Shown: positions 42,735 through 54,330, counted from the first letter of the stretch. The stretch: 64,000 nucleotides of DNA from Patella vulgata (GCF_932274485.2 NC_065881.2:14790613-14854612); one strand, 5' to 3'. Notes: generated from the letters alone by a model not told the origin. Numbers and translations are program-made.

Positions 42735-42943
42735 CTATAAGCAGTGTCTGGTATCGTGCACGAGACGTGATATGCTGACTCGTAATATAAATGAAATGGG
42801 GTTTAACGTCCTACTGTCCTACTCCGACTGGACTCGTTCTAGAACACTAGCAAGCCGCGTTGGCTCCATGGGTGGTGTCAGGTATGGTGCAGGAGACATG
42901 ATATGCTGACTCGTTCTAGAAATGAGATTGAGTTCAGTGGCGG
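42735..42943. repeat. Local duplication carrying SINE-A tail
   Basis: GGTATCGTGCACGAGACGTG and GGTATGGTGCAGGAGACATG, each followed by ATATGCTGACTCGT, are two copies about 137 bases apart. A reverse SINE-A tail (GGGGTTTAACGTCCTACTGT) lies between, and a further tail copy is at 43264-43315. Confidence 0.6.
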
Positions 42944-43265
42944 ATCCAGGAATTTTTGCAGGAGGGGGTTTGGGGTGGAATGGGGTTGCCCCCCCCCCCA
43001 TTGAATAGTTTTGAGAGCTAACACTGATCTTTCTAAAGAGAGAAATCCAACACCCCGTTTGAAGTCAGTATTTATTATGAATTAATACGATGACTTTGTG
43101 ATTCAATTTTATTAATGCAAAGCATTAATTGTGATATCACATTATCTCACGCTTTGAATGCCCATCCCATCCCAACAAAGGATAAAGCACATAAAAAGTG
43201 TTGTTTTACAATTTTTATGTTGCTGAGCAGGAGGGATTTGTCCCCCCTCCCCGGATCCGCCCCTT
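42944..43265. mobile_element. Short TIR element of the GGCGGATCC type
   Basis: Begins AGTGGCGGATCCAGG followed by GCAGGAGGGGG; ends CCCCCCTCCCCGGATCCGCC. About 320 bp, non-coding. It splits a SINE-A tail region. Class unknown, probably a non-autonomous DNA transposon. Confidence 0.7.
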
Positions 43266-43315
43266 GGGTTTAACGCCTTACTGTTCTGTTTCGACTGGAC
43301 TCGTTCTAGGACACT

Positions 43316-43565
43316 AACGAGCCACTGTGGCTCAATAAGTAAGGCGCTGGCTTATAAACAAGGGGGTTGCAGGCTTCGATCCCGACGTTGGCCGAGGACG
43401 TCCCATTGGGATTTTCCGGCGTGGTCCAAGACGGAGGAATGGGCCAGGAACAGCGCATAGTCGTTTGTGTGCACCCAGGCATGCACTTGGAGAGCCCTTG
43501 ACAGTTGGAATTGAATTGATGCCCGGGCTCAGTTTTCCTCATAGCACACTATATGGCATTTACAA
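43316..43565 (+). mobile_element. SINE-A copy lacking its tail
   Basis: GCCACTGTGGCTCAATAAGTAA head, GGCTTCGATCCCGACG box B, then body to TCATAGCACACTATATGGC. Confidence 0.75.
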
Positions 43566-43694
43566 ATCATTCCATTATTCAAAGTACTAGTACATGTATT
43601 GCAATTTATATAAATAAAATATGATTCTTTCTCTTTCTTCACGAAGGCTAATAAAAGTTGGCAAAGTTAGCAATGCTTTTGTATACCGAAGCGC

Positions 43695-43845
43695 AGCAAA
43701 ATTGCTCCCCTAGCACACCGTATGACGCTGGCCCGTCTTCATTATCTCGGTTGGTACAGATGTTAAACCACATTTGATTTGTTCTAGAACACTAGATACC
43801 ACTTCCCATGTGATCTGTTAACATGGTTGACAAATATTGGAGAAG
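43695..43845 (+). repeat. SINE-A end plus flank, duplicated at 63790-63950
   Basis: SINE-A 3' end followed by TTCTAGAACACTAGATACC and a flank ending in GACAAATATTG. The same SINE end and flank (TTCTAGAACACTAGATACCC ... GATAAATATTG) occur at 63835-63945. Confidence 0.6.
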
Positions 43846-44180
43846 ATCAAAGTTATATCCCTGGGTGAATTATGAATTTTTAATTAGTATATTGATTATA
43901 TCCGTGGGCGTCACTGATACTATAACTTTAACAGATCATAGCCATATGATTGGCTGACTTATGAATATGAATTAGTATATTGATCATACTTTAACTGGCT
44001 ATAACAGACCAGAATTATACTACAGGATAGAAACTGTTGCGACTCTCTCAACAAGTTAACAGGTGTCAATTAGAAACTTTGGATACTTGTTGCTGAACAA
44101 TGTTGAATTAACATACACAGGTAGGTAATGTGCATTTGTTGTTGTGGTGTCGGGAGGAGGGGGGGGGGGGCCCTCGGGTC

Positions 44181-44395
44181 GGGTTGGGGTTGAATGGTCG
44201 GATGGTTAGCGTGTGCGCGCTGTATCATGATTTCTGTGATTGAGTCACGTGGCGTGGTTTCGATTCCCCATTTGTGCGTGACAAGAAGTAGGGTCGCCTG
44301 TCCAACCTCGTGGGTTTTCTCCGGGTCATGCGGTTTCCTCCCACTGCTAAAGACCCCTACGCGCAGGCGAATTATTGAATAAAATAAGTTTGTCT
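44181..44395 (+). mobile_element. SINE-B copy
   Basis: GGGTTGGGGTTGAATGGTCG head, then TCGTGGGTTTTCTCCGGG, lost shortly after GAATTATTGAATAAAAT. Confidence 0.75.
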
Positions 44396-44495
44396 TGTGT
44401 AATTGTTTGTGTGTGGCGCAGATTCCCCCCGCCCCGCCTCCATCCCTCATTCACTTAATCTTACATGTATATTTATCGTTTGAGACAGCAAAAGT

Positions 44496-44680
44496 TAAAA
44501 ATGCGTTATGTAAGATTTAGATAAAGAGCTGACTGTTCTTCTTGCTATAATAATTCAAAAATAGATGATGAAAAATTAATGTATTGACACTTTCTTTCAA
44601 ATTACTTTATTCTGAAGTAGATTGTTCATTATCGTAGTAGCGGTACTTGTCAATCGATTTTAAGTCTCGATTATACATAA
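44496..44680 (-). mobile_element. MITE family M1, partial reverse copy
   Basis: Begins ATGCGTTATGTAAGATTTAG, the complement-side terminus of the family, and continues GATAAAGAGCTGACTGTTCT. Confidence 0.55.
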
Positions 44681-44809
44681 ATAAAACTGAAGATAAAATT
44701 GTCAGAAGACAATAGGAGTAGGTGTAGTTAATGCACATTTTTAGAACAAAAATGCGAAAATTAAAACTACTTTTATATTTTAAAAGAGGTGCCGAAACCT
44801 AACGTCTAA

Positions 44810-45235
44810 TCTAAGGTAACACTCGGCAAATCTCGACAGATTCCGTTACCCTACATCTAATCTCGGCTGTATGACAGTAAGTGATATGTACCTACGCCCA
44901 TACATTTGCGATGCGGCTGCCGGTTTACTTTAAACAGGAAAACGTGTCGCTTTTACAAAAAAAGTCCCAAATTGCGTCTTTTGTAGAGTGTATATACCTA
45001 AATGAGCAGAGATATTGTCTCAAGGCTGCTGGTTTGATAAAATTCCCTGGTAATTCCCCAAACCCAATGCCAAACGTGACGTTTGTTGATATAATACACT
45101 CTCCACAGAAATCTCCATGGGGGCAGCCATTTTTCATTCGGAACCTTTAAAATAGTTCAAATATGGCGGAAATGGTCATACAGCCGAGATTAGATGCGTA
45201 GAATCTGTCGAGGTTTGCCGAATGCTAAGGTAAGT
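44810..45235. mobile_element. MITE with about 55-bp inverted ends
   Basis: Arms 44823-44875 and 45175-45221 share TCGGCAAATCTCGACAGATT and CATCTAATCTCGGCTGTATG on opposite strands. The interior has a reverse-strand frame of 70 codons of unknown meaning. Confidence 0.75.
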
Positions 45236-45239
45236 CCAA

Positions 45240-45515
45240 ACTGATCAGCAGTTAATATTCGAAGGTCGCTAATATCACTAAGATGGATGACATCGGTGCG
45301 GGTTAATGAACTCGTAATATTAACTTTTTTCCTTGTGCAAATTAAATTCTAGAACTTTTTTTTTTGAAGCATTAAAAATTACATCAAGGCGTTTGAAGTA
45401 TATCTGTTTAAAAAATATTTTCCTGTTTAGTGTAAATGTGTATAGAAAATGACCAGTCCCCGTTGTGTAAACATTGATATCAAGCCTATGATCGACGCCG
45501 CGTGATGTGACGTCA
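45240..45515 (+). repeat. Dispersed repeat, forward copy (inverted partner at 48285-48600)
   Basis: GATGGATGACATCGGTGCGG, GGCGTTTGAAGTATATCTG and GTGATGTGACGTCACATC match the complement of 48285-48600 in the same order. Confidence 0.7.
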
Positions 45516-45524
45516 CATCTAGAA

Positions 45525-45715
45525 GAAATTTATAGAGGATATTTGTCGTTTTAGAGTGAATAACATATTTTATTTCATCGAGAAGCAAGAAAACTTATAT
45601 TTTCACGAATGCGTAGCATGAGTGACAATATAAACGTTTTCTTGCTTAGAGATGAAATAAAATATGTTATTCACGACAAAACGACAAATGTTCTATTTAT
45701 TTTATGATTTTACAA
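45525..45715. repeat. Foldback element / long hairpin
   Basis: Arms of about 65 bases (ATATTTGTCGTTTT, then TGAATAACATATTTTATTTC and AGAAGCAAGAAAAC) are mirrored by GTTTTCTTGCTTAGAGATGA and so on, with a loop of about 40 bases. Confidence 0.85.
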
Positions 45716-46191
45716 TCATTTTAGGTAAAAACAACTAGCCAGTGAAATAACACCTTTATTTCACTGATAAAACGCGGTATTCCATGACTGATTATAAAAT
45801 AAGAACTTATATTAGGGTTGGTCAGATGACATAATATATATATAAATTTTTTCATCAATCCTTTCACTTATTCTGCTAATCACTGTTCTAGAAAAAAAAT
45901 TATATTCTTTGCATGTATAACATGTTATTGTCTGCGATATCACTTCGGTTGAAGCGGACGTAAAATAAAGTTATACAGAGGTATTGTGTGCACATCGTGA
46001 AACAGATTAAAGTGTGTCATGTAGTCTACGCTAAAAGGGGTTTTCGTTTTCTAACCCACTAATTAGAATTAGAAATTCTCCTAAAATACCATATTTTGTT
46101 ATTTCAAAGATGTTACCTCCACTATTTAAAAAAAATAAAATCAATCTTATTACCAATGTTTTTATTTATTTTCATAATCAGCTGATAAAAG

Positions 46192-49100
46192 ATGGAATTT
46201 GGCGTTAAATATACGGTGGCCATTGTCGTCATATTATTTGTTGTACAGAGCTCTGTTAATACCGCAATCTGTAAGTTTAAATATATTTAGTTTTAAATAT
46301 GAGTTTTATAGTTAGGGGTGAATCGACCATCGATATTAAGTTTGTTGTGTCACTCAGCGTTCCATTCGTAGAGTTTATATCTAAATTTATAAACAAATGA
46401 AATGGAGTGGGTTTTTAACACGTCCTACAGTATGTTATGACATAGGGTATGGTGATCAGAACATTCCCCACGCGTCCAGGGTTCGAACCAGAAAAAGAAC
46501 CTTCGAGATTTTTTTTAAATCCGAGTCTAATCCATAAGGGTTGTGTATGTCTAGTCCATTGCTTAAGTTGGTTGTTTTTTCTTTCATTTATTTTTTTTAA
46601 ATGATTGCCGACTATGATTGCAATGAAACTTTAAGAAAAATAGATATATTTTACATAACCATACAGCAACAACCTCACCTTGCACTCGTGCTTTTAATTA
46701 GTACTCAAGAGATTGTTTTTGGTGCGATAATACTCTTAGACGGACTGTGAGTCCCAGGCTCTTTCTAATAAAGTCTTCATTTATTAGGGGTGGGTGTGCG
46801 CTTGAGGTCATAAGGACTGTCATTGAGTCAAGTGGCGTGTTATTTATTTCCCGCTTGCATGTGCCAAGTAGAAGGGTCACCTGTCCAACCTAGTTTCCCC
46901 GATTTCCTAGTTTATTTCGAGTGGACGTTAAACCTCACTTCTCTCTGTTTTGTTTATGTAGGCCATCCAAATATAACTGGAAATGTAAGATGTTATGGCC
47001 CAATGGTTTTGTACGCGGACGGTGTTCAATATAGACATGATAATGATAACACGTGGCATGCTCCGTCACCCATCAACATATCTGGTAGTACACAACTGAT
47101 AGCAATCAAATGTACGAATAACTATGCTTTGAATGGTATCAGTGCTGCCTTGAGTAACGGGATTAAAACTGATACAAGCTGGAAATGTTCAGATGAAAAG
47201 GAAGACCGTTGGAACACTGTCGGGTAAGTTAAACCTTTATATAGAGATTAATGTCCTTAAAGATGTCATGGTTTTATCCAAGACTGATTCGCCTGCAATA
47301 ATACTAATTGTTAACATGCCATAGTTACTGGGAAAACAAACTGTTATTTGTTTATGCATGGGCTTGCAAGAAATGTTCATTTGTCTTCTTCACTTATATG
47401 GAGATTATAAATAATAATAAATAATACATACATGGTTTACTGCAGTAAGTAGGTCTGGAACCAATGGTTACAAAATAAGATACTATTATGTACAGAAGTG
47501 ATTTAACCCAAAACGAAAGTAATTGACATATAAATGTTTGTTTATATATACATAAGGATAATACATAGTTTGATCAATAACTTAAAGTGACATTAATACA
47601 ACGTGAAAGTGAAATTTAAAGAGATTTATTTTTAGTTGTAAATGACTCATTGAACAAATTATGTAGATATATATTTACGTCTAATATGGCTTAATTTGTT
47701 ATCTTCATGGTGTATCTTACATCATGAAACTATCTTTATTTTTCATATTTCTGTTAAACAAATTTGTAGCTAATGGTAAAAGATTCAACCCCAATTTTGT
47801 AATATTCCGTGAGATCTTTAGATTCATAATTTATGTTAAATGTTCTTCTTGACAAAGATTTATATTCATTTATAATAATATTGTCGTTTAGCTTAGCCGA
47901 CCAATTGAGAATTTCTGTATCAGTAAGACATGTTTTCATTAGACTGTTAAAATTATTTCTATTACGGATACTTTGGGCTGACAAGGCATAACCAAAACAA
48001 TAGAGTTTTCTACCAAAACTGTAAAGCCGTTTGGACATTCTGTACACATGTTTGGGTATCTCCTATCTGACATTGAAATTGGTTTAATATTTAATACTGT
48101 TTATTAAAGAATGTAAAGACAATTCAATAAATATATTGATTAATCTGGAAATTTTAACGGTTTATTCAAGTTACATGCAGCGCACTCGAACGATATCTCC
48201 TGTTTATCGCTGTGATAACATATCTAACAATCTGTTTCACAGAGATACTTACAACTCTGTAAAAGATGACTGCTTTTAACATGTGACGTCACATCACGGG
48301 GTGTCAATTACTGGCTCAATGGCGCGTGCATTGTTTGCCTAAGACGTTACTGGTCCGGACAGATTGGCGCCTTTTAGTCGTTTTACATACCCATTTACGC
48401 CAAATAGGAAATAATCTTTAGCTACATATACTTCAAACGTCTTTATTTATTTTTCTAATACTTAAAAAAAAATGTTTTAGAATTGAGTTTGTCGCAAGAA
48501 AAAAAGTGAATATTTGGGACCGATTAAGCCGCATCGATGTCATCCATATCAGTTCTAGCGGACTAGCGAATGTTCACTGCTGTGGATATCTTACTGTAAC
48601 CACACGGCGATTTGGTTGCAGACTAATTTTGAAAAAAAAATGAGTTCGTGAAAGGCAGTGAATATTCGATATATCATGTTTTATTCCACGTAAAGCTTGA
48701 TCCAGACTTGTTTCATGACCAGAAGAGTTGTGTGGATCAATGGTTTAACCAATGTGCGTTAGAACCATATCTCTATGGCGGGGTATCAGGTTCAAAATGC
48801 TATCTGCAGTAGAAAGTAGAAAATAAAAAGCAAAAGAGAAAATTCTTATCCAAAATGGACATTTTCGTGTGGGAAACATATACCGCTCGTGCTTTTTAAC
48901 CTAATACGTCCACCTCTTCAACTTTAAGGGTAAAGGTAGGGTAAGTTGAAACGTTGGCTGGTGTTCTATATAATAATAATGTCGTAAGACTTAGCATGTC
49001 TCTGCTCATTATAAGGGGTGTCGTGGTGGCTCAGTGAGTGCGTTGTTGACTCGTTAACCTGGAGATCCTAGGTTTTCCAACATGGCATTGGTGCCTTTAT

Positions 49101-52100
49101 GGAGGACCGGGTATGGAACAGTCTCTAGTCGTTCGGTTGGCAGAAATCAAGGACATTAAACCCAATTTCGTTTCTCACGAATATGTTAGAGAGCAAGTCG
49201 TCTTGTATTAAGCGTTTTTTTATATTCAATAGTTTTCTAATCTCAATAACATTATTACAGTTTTGACGACAGTGCATGGAATAAAGCAAAACTTAGACAG
49301 GGTTCAAATGTTGATTGGATTTGGACGAATGATAATGCAATGGATAGGGGCACCATTTACTGTAGAAAGTCAATATGTAAGTATACTAGGGGTGTACCCT
49401 ACCACCAATTAATATACAATCTATATAGAAATTGTTATATATATTCTTCAAAATAATCCCCTTTGAGATCAATGTACTTATATATCGTTTCACCAACTTA
49501 TTTAACCCGTCAGAAAACCAGTTTGTCACCTGACCCTTAAAACCCCTCCACAGCATTGATGACCCAATCATCCGCCCACATCAGCGAACCTATGTAACAG
49601 ATTGAGTTGTAAGAAGAGGAAGAAGTCAGAGGGAGGAGGTAGATCTGAAGAATAAGCTGGAAGAGAGAGGATCTGGTTGTCTGTCCAAGTCTCTGATCAA
49701 TTTCCAAACATTGTTTTTTGCCTTTCAATATATGTTTGGATGTGTTCCGAAGTACGTGTGATATCTCTTGAAATGTCCCGTCGCATTCTAAATAAGATAA
49801 AACTTTGTGTTTCTAAATGGAAGTTAATACCGTTTCATGGTCGCGCTTTACAGGTCGCTGCATCTACAAAGTGGAATAAACCACCACAAAAAAAATCACT
49901 CAATCCATTTAAATCTGACTTGAAAAGTGAACTGTTTGCATTATATTATTGTATTATGCCCAATGGATTTAAGAGCGTGTCCGCGAGAGCACCATGCAGA
50001 GGGTGATAACCCGTAGGTCGGGGATTTAGACCAAATTTTTTCTGTGAGATGGGTTAGTACCCAGATACATCCACACAAAATATTAGGTTGATTCAGTTGA
50101 TACCAACCTGGCAAATTGGAAAAATATTTTTTTAATAGAAAAAAACTCAAAAATAGGCTAATTTGGAACTAAATTTGTATGATCTGTTATTCTGACAATA
50201 ATTGATTTGGACAGACGAAATTTTGGGCATTAGTAGGATCACCCAGGCTCCCCCTACACACAGAGTTTCAAGTTTCTACTGCCAATGATATCTTGGTACT
50301 GGCTAGATACGCAACTCGCTCTTAGAATTACATTTAATAAAAACCAAAGTTTGAGAGGCTACAGTTCGTTCTTGGCAGGGACTAGGACCAAGGTTGAATG
50401 TTACCAACAACTAGCAACCTTCCTACTAACACTATACAAAATAAAAATGACCGGCACGGGCATAATGAAAAAAAAAAGCAGAAATAAATTAAAAACACCA
50501 AAAATTGGGATAAAATGTCATGATTATCAATATCCCATATGAAGAAAATGTATGGACATCTTTACAAATTTAATATATTCCATTTAATCATTAGCAAGGA
50601 TGATTTAGACTTGAGAGGGAGAAAAAAAATGGGTTTAACGTCCACTAGACACAAACTAGGTCATTTTGGGACGAACATATGGTGATGCACCATTGCACAT
50701 GTTTGGTCATCTTTACAAAGTTTATATGATCAATTCAGTCGTCATCAAGGATGATTTTGACTTAAGAGAGAAACAAGGTTTAAGGTCCACTCGACACAAA
50801 CTATGTAATTTTGGGACTAACATATGACACGTTTTATTTCAATAATTCGCGTGCGCGAAAAGAGAGAATCCGTGAGATTGGATAGACATGTTTCACGAAT
50901 GACCAATGAAATTTACACAGAATAATTCTTATATGAATAGAATATAGTAATGAAATGAAACATAATCTAAGTAAGTGAACACATCTGCTGAAACATAGGC
51001 ATATGCCGGAGGTTGGCATGTGTAGTCAGAATTATCCTTGATTGTCTGGAGTGTCATGAAACCTGTTGTGATCGATGTCATCTTCCCCTTCGGGGATTTC
51101 AATATGGAAAGCATGACGATCTCCTAAACAAGGACACCGCCAGATATAAAATGCCTCTCCATGAACACTTGAATATTGGTGATTGGGGTGTAAATGTACC
51201 AAAACATCGTTTTGTGTACTTCGGACTGCGAACACACCCATGTGAATCCGAAAAAAAAACCATGTCGAGCTTTCGTGAAAAGCAAACGTACTAAAACACC
51301 GTTTTAATTTTTACTTCTGCCAGTTATTCATCATCCCGGACATTATTTTACCTGAACTTTATTTTAAAATCCTTCATACTTATGGGAATTTGGATTATTA
51401 AGCAAAACACAAAGGCTTACAAAAACTACGAAAATATTGAAATCGATCATTTCACAATTTTGAACTGCTGCTTTTGGAAATTTCAACGTTCTAAACTGGA
51501 GAAATTTGTCACTACCGGATAGAAATACTTATTAGGTTGAAAAATTACCGTGTAACTATAAGAATACCATAAAATCTAAGGAGGAATTCGAGAAATTAAT
51601 CTGAACGAAATCCCGAAATGTCTAGAATCACTTCGCTTGGTTTGAGATCTCGTCGTGTCTCGCGCGAGCGGCAGAGAATTCAACCAAAGGGGTTCGTTGC
51701 CTGTCCATCTTTATACGGTCCATGATCTTACTAACCGTAGTCTGGTCACTGCAAAATTATGCATGACTTATGACCTTCCCTACACCTATCCAGCGAGCGA
51801 AAACATTATGATTTTTGACCAAAATACCCTATTTGACAGGTATGTTCAAATAACGAAACATATAGTAGTAATGATTATGATCTGTGGTCATTTAGAAATA
51901 ATCGTTGGTCATTGGTGAAAAAGCGCTGCTTTGGTTAGACTGTGCTGATATAAAAGCTTGCCATGCCAGTCCATACATTTTTACACTTCCCTGCTGCTAA
52001 AAACAGAATACAAATGAGAATAATAGGTGTCTGATTCTGCAAAATTGTACACCAGTTACGCCCCTTCCCTCCGATGATCGTGAACGTCCGATTTTTTTAC

Positions 52101-53628
52101 AAAAATTGTATGATTTTTAACCAAAATAACATATTTGGTACGAGGAACGCTCAAATAACAAACTATAGTACTAATGTTGATAATCAATGGTCATTGTTAT
52201 TTTTTAAGATAGTCGTCGGTAATCAGTAAAAGAAAAATCGCATGAAAAATACTGATTTTTACACATTTTCAGAATATTGTAGCACACTAGGGGTTTAGTG
52301 CCGATCAGTTTGTTTCTTCTGACATATACTTGAACAAATGCCCTTCATAACCACAGACCCGCCAAGAAGCAGCTACATGCGTTTTAGGATGACAGAGTTT
52401 TCAACATACGTAAAATGACCACTTTAAGATAACTCACAGAAAATTCCACACGATCCATTTATTCCCAAACGACTGTAGGATTTTAAGTCAACCACTTGGC
52501 CTATCATACCTGACCAATATCAAAATTTTACAGTCACAACATTTCGAGTAGGAGTGTTTTGAAATTTGGGCAAATAAATGATCAAAATATGGCAAATTTT
52601 GACCTAAAACAACAATTTCCAGCTATACCGTAAGTTGTCATTTAAATTTTTTTCACTGCATCTCGTGACTTCTGTCGTCTAGGGGTCCCCATAGACCAAG
52701 TATGATTGAAAATTGCTGACCCCCAGGGTTATCATTTTTTTCAATTTTTGCATGGTTCTCTCGCGGACGCGTTCTTAACGCCTTATAAATAGACATATTA
52801 AGATTTAATATTATTACAGTAGTAGAGCCATGTTCCCCAACCACCACAGTAGTGGAACGAAGTACTGCAACCACCACAGTAGAAGAACTAAGTACTGCAG
52901 CCACCAGCGTTGTAGAGTTAAGTACTGTAACCACCACAGTAGTGGAGCTAAGTACTGCAACCACCACAGTAGTAGAGCCATGTTCACCAACCACCACAGT
53001 AGTGGCGCTAAGTACTGCAACCACCACAGTAGGAGAGCTAAGTACTGCAACCACCACAGTAGGAGAGCTAAGTACTGCAACCACCACAGTAGTAGAGCTA
53101 AGTACTGCAACCACCACAGTAGTAGAGCCATGTTCACCAACCACCACAGTAGTGGCGCTAAGTACTGCAATCACCACAGTGGGGGAGCTAAATACTGCAA
53201 CCAAATCAGTAGTAGAACTAAGTACTGCAACCACCACAGTAGTAGAGCCATGTTCCCCAACCACCACTTTAGTGATGCCATGTACACAGACCACTGACTT
53301 TGATCTTCAACCATCATCAACAGGGGTGGCTGTATTAGGATCTGACGGAGTTTTGAGATCGCAGGTATGTCAAGACGTTGTGGTGGTGACATCTGAATCA
53401 GCAATGAAGGAGGCAGCTGTCAGCAGCATCTACAAGGAATTAACCCTCAACAAAAGTAAAATATCGGCTGTTATTCGTAAGAAAGTCAGTCAGAAAGATG
53501 AGAGACCAAGTTCAGCTACTATTGGTTATTTTGGGCTGATATTCGTTGTCCTGCCATTCGCCCTTCTAATCATATCTGATATTCCCAAACTGATACAACA
53601 TTTGAGAACACGCATGCGTGCACACTAG
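46192..53628 (+). CDS. Type I membrane protein: galactose-binding-like domain, mucin-like repeat stalk
   Basis: Four exons in phase: 46192-46270, 46962-47223, 49261-49376, 52820-53628; 421 residues. Residues 1-26 are a signal peptide (MEFGVKYTVAIVVILFVVQ). Residues 27-152 form a cysteine-containing beta-sandwich-like domain with IAIKCTNN, GISAALSNG, TSWKCSDEK, FDDSAWNKA, IWTND and YCRK, a pattern of galactose-binding-like domains in mollusc proteins. Residues about 154-313 are sixteen decapeptides of VVELSTATTT type, heavily Thr/Ser and so probably O-glycosylated. Residues about 387-407 (IGYFGLIFVVLPFALLIISDI, 21 residues: IGYFGLIFVV then LPFALLIISDI) span the membrane. A 14-residue basic tail follows. 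A cell-surface glycan or adhesion receptor is likely; the ligand is unknown. The ATG choice rests on the signal peptide. Confidence 0.85.
46785..46950 (+). mobile_element. SINE-B copy ending at the receptor exon-2 acceptor
   Basis: GGTGGGTGTGCGCTTGAGGTC head, then CACCTGTCCAACCTAG and the tail GTGGACGTTAAACCTCACTT. Its CT-rich end leads within 15 bases into the AG at 46960-46961. Confidence 0.7.
47240..48284 (-). mobile_element. Intron 2 of the receptor gene, with a possible LINE C-terminal fragment
   Basis: Reverse strand 47754-48047 contains SLMKTCLTDTEILNWSAKL and NEYKSLSRRTFNINYES, similar in layout to the region after the reverse transcriptase of mollusc LINEs (D-x-x-x-Q-x-W-x-x-x-L ... 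Y-x-x-x-K). The rest of the stretch is AT-rich with nothing recognisable. Confidence 0.3.
48285..48600 (-). repeat. Dispersed repeat, inverted partner of 45240-45515
   Basis: Carries ATGTGACGTCACATCACGGG, ATACTTCAAACGTCTTTATT and CGCATCGATGTCATCCATAT in reverse order relative to the partner. Exons 1-2 of the receptor gene lie between the two. Confidence 0.7.
49015..49180 (+). mobile_element. SINE-A copy, heavily shortened
   Basis: GTCGTGGTGGCTCAGTGAGTG head, shortened body with GTCTCTAGTCGTTCGGTTGG, then GGACATTAAACCCAATTTCG. Box B is lost. Confidence 0.7.
49838..49945 (+). mobile_element. LINE C-terminal fragment
   Basis: GRALQVAASTKWNKPP followed by LNPFKSDLKSELF fits the end of CR1/L2/Jockey-type open reading frames (APxLWNxLP ... 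FKxxLKxxLF). Only about 35 codons. Confidence 0.4.
50550..50895 (-). repeat. Tandem duplication of a SINE-B tail with flank
   Basis: CATCTTTACAAA ... CAAGGATGATTTAGACTT plus a reverse SINE-B tail occurs twice, about 150 bases apart. The second copy continues farther into the SINE (TTTCAATAATTCGCGTGCGC). Confidence 0.7.
51032..51260 (-). pseudogene. Unidentified protein-like fragment
   Basis: The reverse strand is open for 69 codons with ordinary codon use (HLHPNHQYSSVHGEAFYIW, then GDRHAFHIEIPEGEDDID). It is preceded by a possible acceptor TGTGTTCGCAG. I do not recognise the family. It lies in intron 3 of the receptor gene and may be a captured exon or chance. Confidence 0.25.
51300..52815. 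repeat. Rest of receptor intron 3, with a diverged two-copy repeat
   Basis: 51740-51940 and 52030-52240 share TTATGATTTTTGACCAAAAT / GTATGATTTTTAACCAAAAT, TTCAAATAACGAAACATATA-like and GGTCATT blocks. Otherwise nothing seen. Confidence 0.5.
52822..53290 (+). repeat. 30-bp coding minisatellite in the receptor stalk
   Basis: Sixteen 30-bp units (CTAAGTACTGCAACCACCAC plus GTAGTGGAG-type). Every fourth to fifth unit (1, 6, 11, 15) encodes PCSPTTT instead of LSTATTT. This is a higher-order period of about 150 bases that places cysteines regularly along the stalk. Confidence 0.9.
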
Positions 53629-53793
53629 ACTAAACAGGTGTTGGCTATTTTTCGGGGACAACAAAATGAAAGGTCTCGAAAGTATTGCGACTTATATAAT
53701 TTATGTCCACTGTTGACACCGTGTTCTTAATGTCGTAAACAGTCCGATTTAAACTGATTTAAATTAATGTTTACCTCGCCTTGTTTATCTATC

Positions 53794-53799
53794 AATAAA
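53794..53799 (+). terminator. Poly(A) signal of the receptor gene
   Basis: AATAAA 166 bases after the stop codon. No earlier canonical signal noticed. Confidence 0.55.
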
Positions 53800-54240
53800 A
53801 ATTGTTGTATCTAGTATTTATCACGTGTTATAAATTGCTCTTTTCTTATTGTATCTAGTATTTACCACGTGTTATAAATTGTTCTTTTCTTATTGTATCT
53901 ATTATTTACCACGTGTCATAAATTGGTCTTTTCTTATTGTATCTAGTATTTAGCACGTGTTACAAATTGGTCTCATCGTATTGTATCTAGTAGTTACCAC
54001 GTGTTCTTTTCTTATCTTATTTAGTATTTATCACGTGTTATAAATTGTTGTTTTCTGATTGTATCTAGAAGGTGTTACAAATTGTTCTTATCGTATTGTT
54101 TCTAATATTTACAACGTGTTCATATTGTATCTAGTATTTACCACGTGTTATTAACTATTTTAATCTTTTATCTAATATTTACCACGTGTCATAAATTGTT
54201 CTTTTTTTTATTCTATCTAGTACTTACCAGATGTTGTTTA
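53800..54240. repeat. Minisatellite, about 44-bp unit
   Basis: Around nine units with TATTGTATCTAGTATTTACC, ACGTGTTATAAATTG and TTCTTTTCT. Begins directly at the receptor poly(A) signal. Confidence 0.85.
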
Positions 54241-54267
54241 TCTTGATAACCCGTTATAAACTGTCCG

Positions 54268-54330
54268 TCTTCAATAGCCCAGGCTGTGCAGAAAGTAGGA
54301 CGTTAAACCCCATTTCATTTCATTTCGTTG
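54268..54330 (+). mobile_element. SINE-A tail fragment
   Basis: CAGAAAGTAGGACGTTAAAC followed by CCCATTTCATTTCATTTCG. Confidence 0.65.

Noticed and set aside
49677-50006. 109-codon frame as a host gene
   Set aside because: Only the part around APxLWN-like sequence is recognisable and it belongs to a LINE end.
52653-53294. Antisense open frame of 213 codons (VVVAVLSSTT repeats) over the receptor stalk
   Set aside because: It is open only because the 30-bp repeat unit is a multiple of three. The sense frame has signal peptide, in-phase exons and a membrane helix.
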